Assembly (NCBI GenBank): GCA_036733345.1
Contig: DAINAR010000049.1
Span: 1-22,992, forward strand
Source of the DNA: JAFGMQ01 sp036733345
GTDB lineage: Bacteria > Desulfobacterota > DSM-4660 > Desulfatiglandales > Desulfatiglandaceae
Reading direction: 5' to 3'
Length of the DNA stretch: 22,992 nt
This document shows positions 22,944-22,992 of this stretch, one piece after another (the first letter of the stretch is position 1; each line of letters opens with the position of its first letter). The notes below the pieces were generated by a model, which was given only the letters and a program-made list of their open reading frames with translations, ran no database searches and had not been told where the DNA came from. The position numbers were made by a program, and so were the translations under genes.

Positions 22944-22992
22944 ATGAACACTGCATGGGATCATGTCAAAAAGAGCATAGAGTCCGAAATTC
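22944..22992 (+). CDS. dnaA: Chromosomal replication initiator DnaA, N-terminal fragment cut by the window edge
   Basis: Only 16 codons are present, reading MNTAWDHVKKSIESEI. The pattern of a Trp near residue 5 followed by a basic helix and an acidic/Ile end is how DnaA domain I commonly begins (for example W..V...I...I). CGGAG at 22932-22936 gives a good ribosome binding site 7 nt before the ATG. The neighbourhood of parAB, parS and a long AT-rich gap supports the call. Sixteen residues cannot prove it; another protein with a similar start is possible. Confidence 0.6.
   Translation, partial: MNTAWDHVKKSIESEI

Overview
The window looks like the chromosome of an anaerobic deltaproteobacterium (Desulfobacterota, possibly Desulfobacterales). 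The basis is a B12-dependent ribonucleotide reductase, a corrinoid-reactivation-type ATPase, a PAS/GAF histidine kinase, and dispersed 'GTCATCCCGG...CCGGAATGAC' repeats of a kind I associate with that group. The placement is an inference from gene content, not a computed phylogeny. Nearly all DNA outside the intergenic repeats is ordinary tightly packed coding sequence. I see no rRNA, tRNA, CRISPR array or transposase.

Layout, left to right. 1-348: repeats. 349-3323 (+): a two-gene unit of a hydantoinase/oxoprolinase-type protein and a histone-deacetylase-fold amidohydrolase with an extra cysteine-pair tail. 3374-5887 (-): nrdJ, adenosylcobalamin-dependent ribonucleotide reductase. 5888-6528: a long control region with a tandem pair of sites matching the NrdR box, a strict palindrome, and two inverted copies of a dispersed repeat. 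6529-9447 (+): a presequence-protease-like M16C metallopeptidase, followed by a terminator-like repeat. 9835-11676 (+): a [2Fe-2S]/ASKHA corrinoid-activation-type protein. 11737-14088 (-): an orphan cytoplasmic histidine kinase with a cysteine cluster inside its ATPase domain. 14492-18036 (+): dusB, a fusion of IspH to a UbiA-type membrane prenyltransferase, and a family 2 glycosyltransferase, packed with 4-bp overlap or zero spacing. 18062-18472 (-): a DUF3842 protein. 18602-19234 (+): plsY. 19223-20836 (-): parB and parA. 21141-21156: a perfect parS site. 21203-22132 (-): ddl. 22133-22943: about 0.8 kb of AT-rich non-coding DNA. 22944-end (+): the first 16 codons of what is most likely dnaA.

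The right end therefore reads as a replication-origin neighbourhood: parAB and a consensus parS beside an AT-rich intergenic region leading into dnaA. I did not find perfect DnaA boxes, so the exact oriC position remains an inference. The most unusual gene is the IspH-UbiA fusion (15466-17196), which joins the last step of the MEP isoprenoid pathway to a membrane prenyltransferase and sits directly before a glycosyltransferase. This suggests a dedicated route to a prenylated, perhaps glycosylated, lipid. Other points to check are the NrdR-type operator some 385 bp upstream of nrdJ and the cysteine-rich additions to the deacetylase and the kinase.
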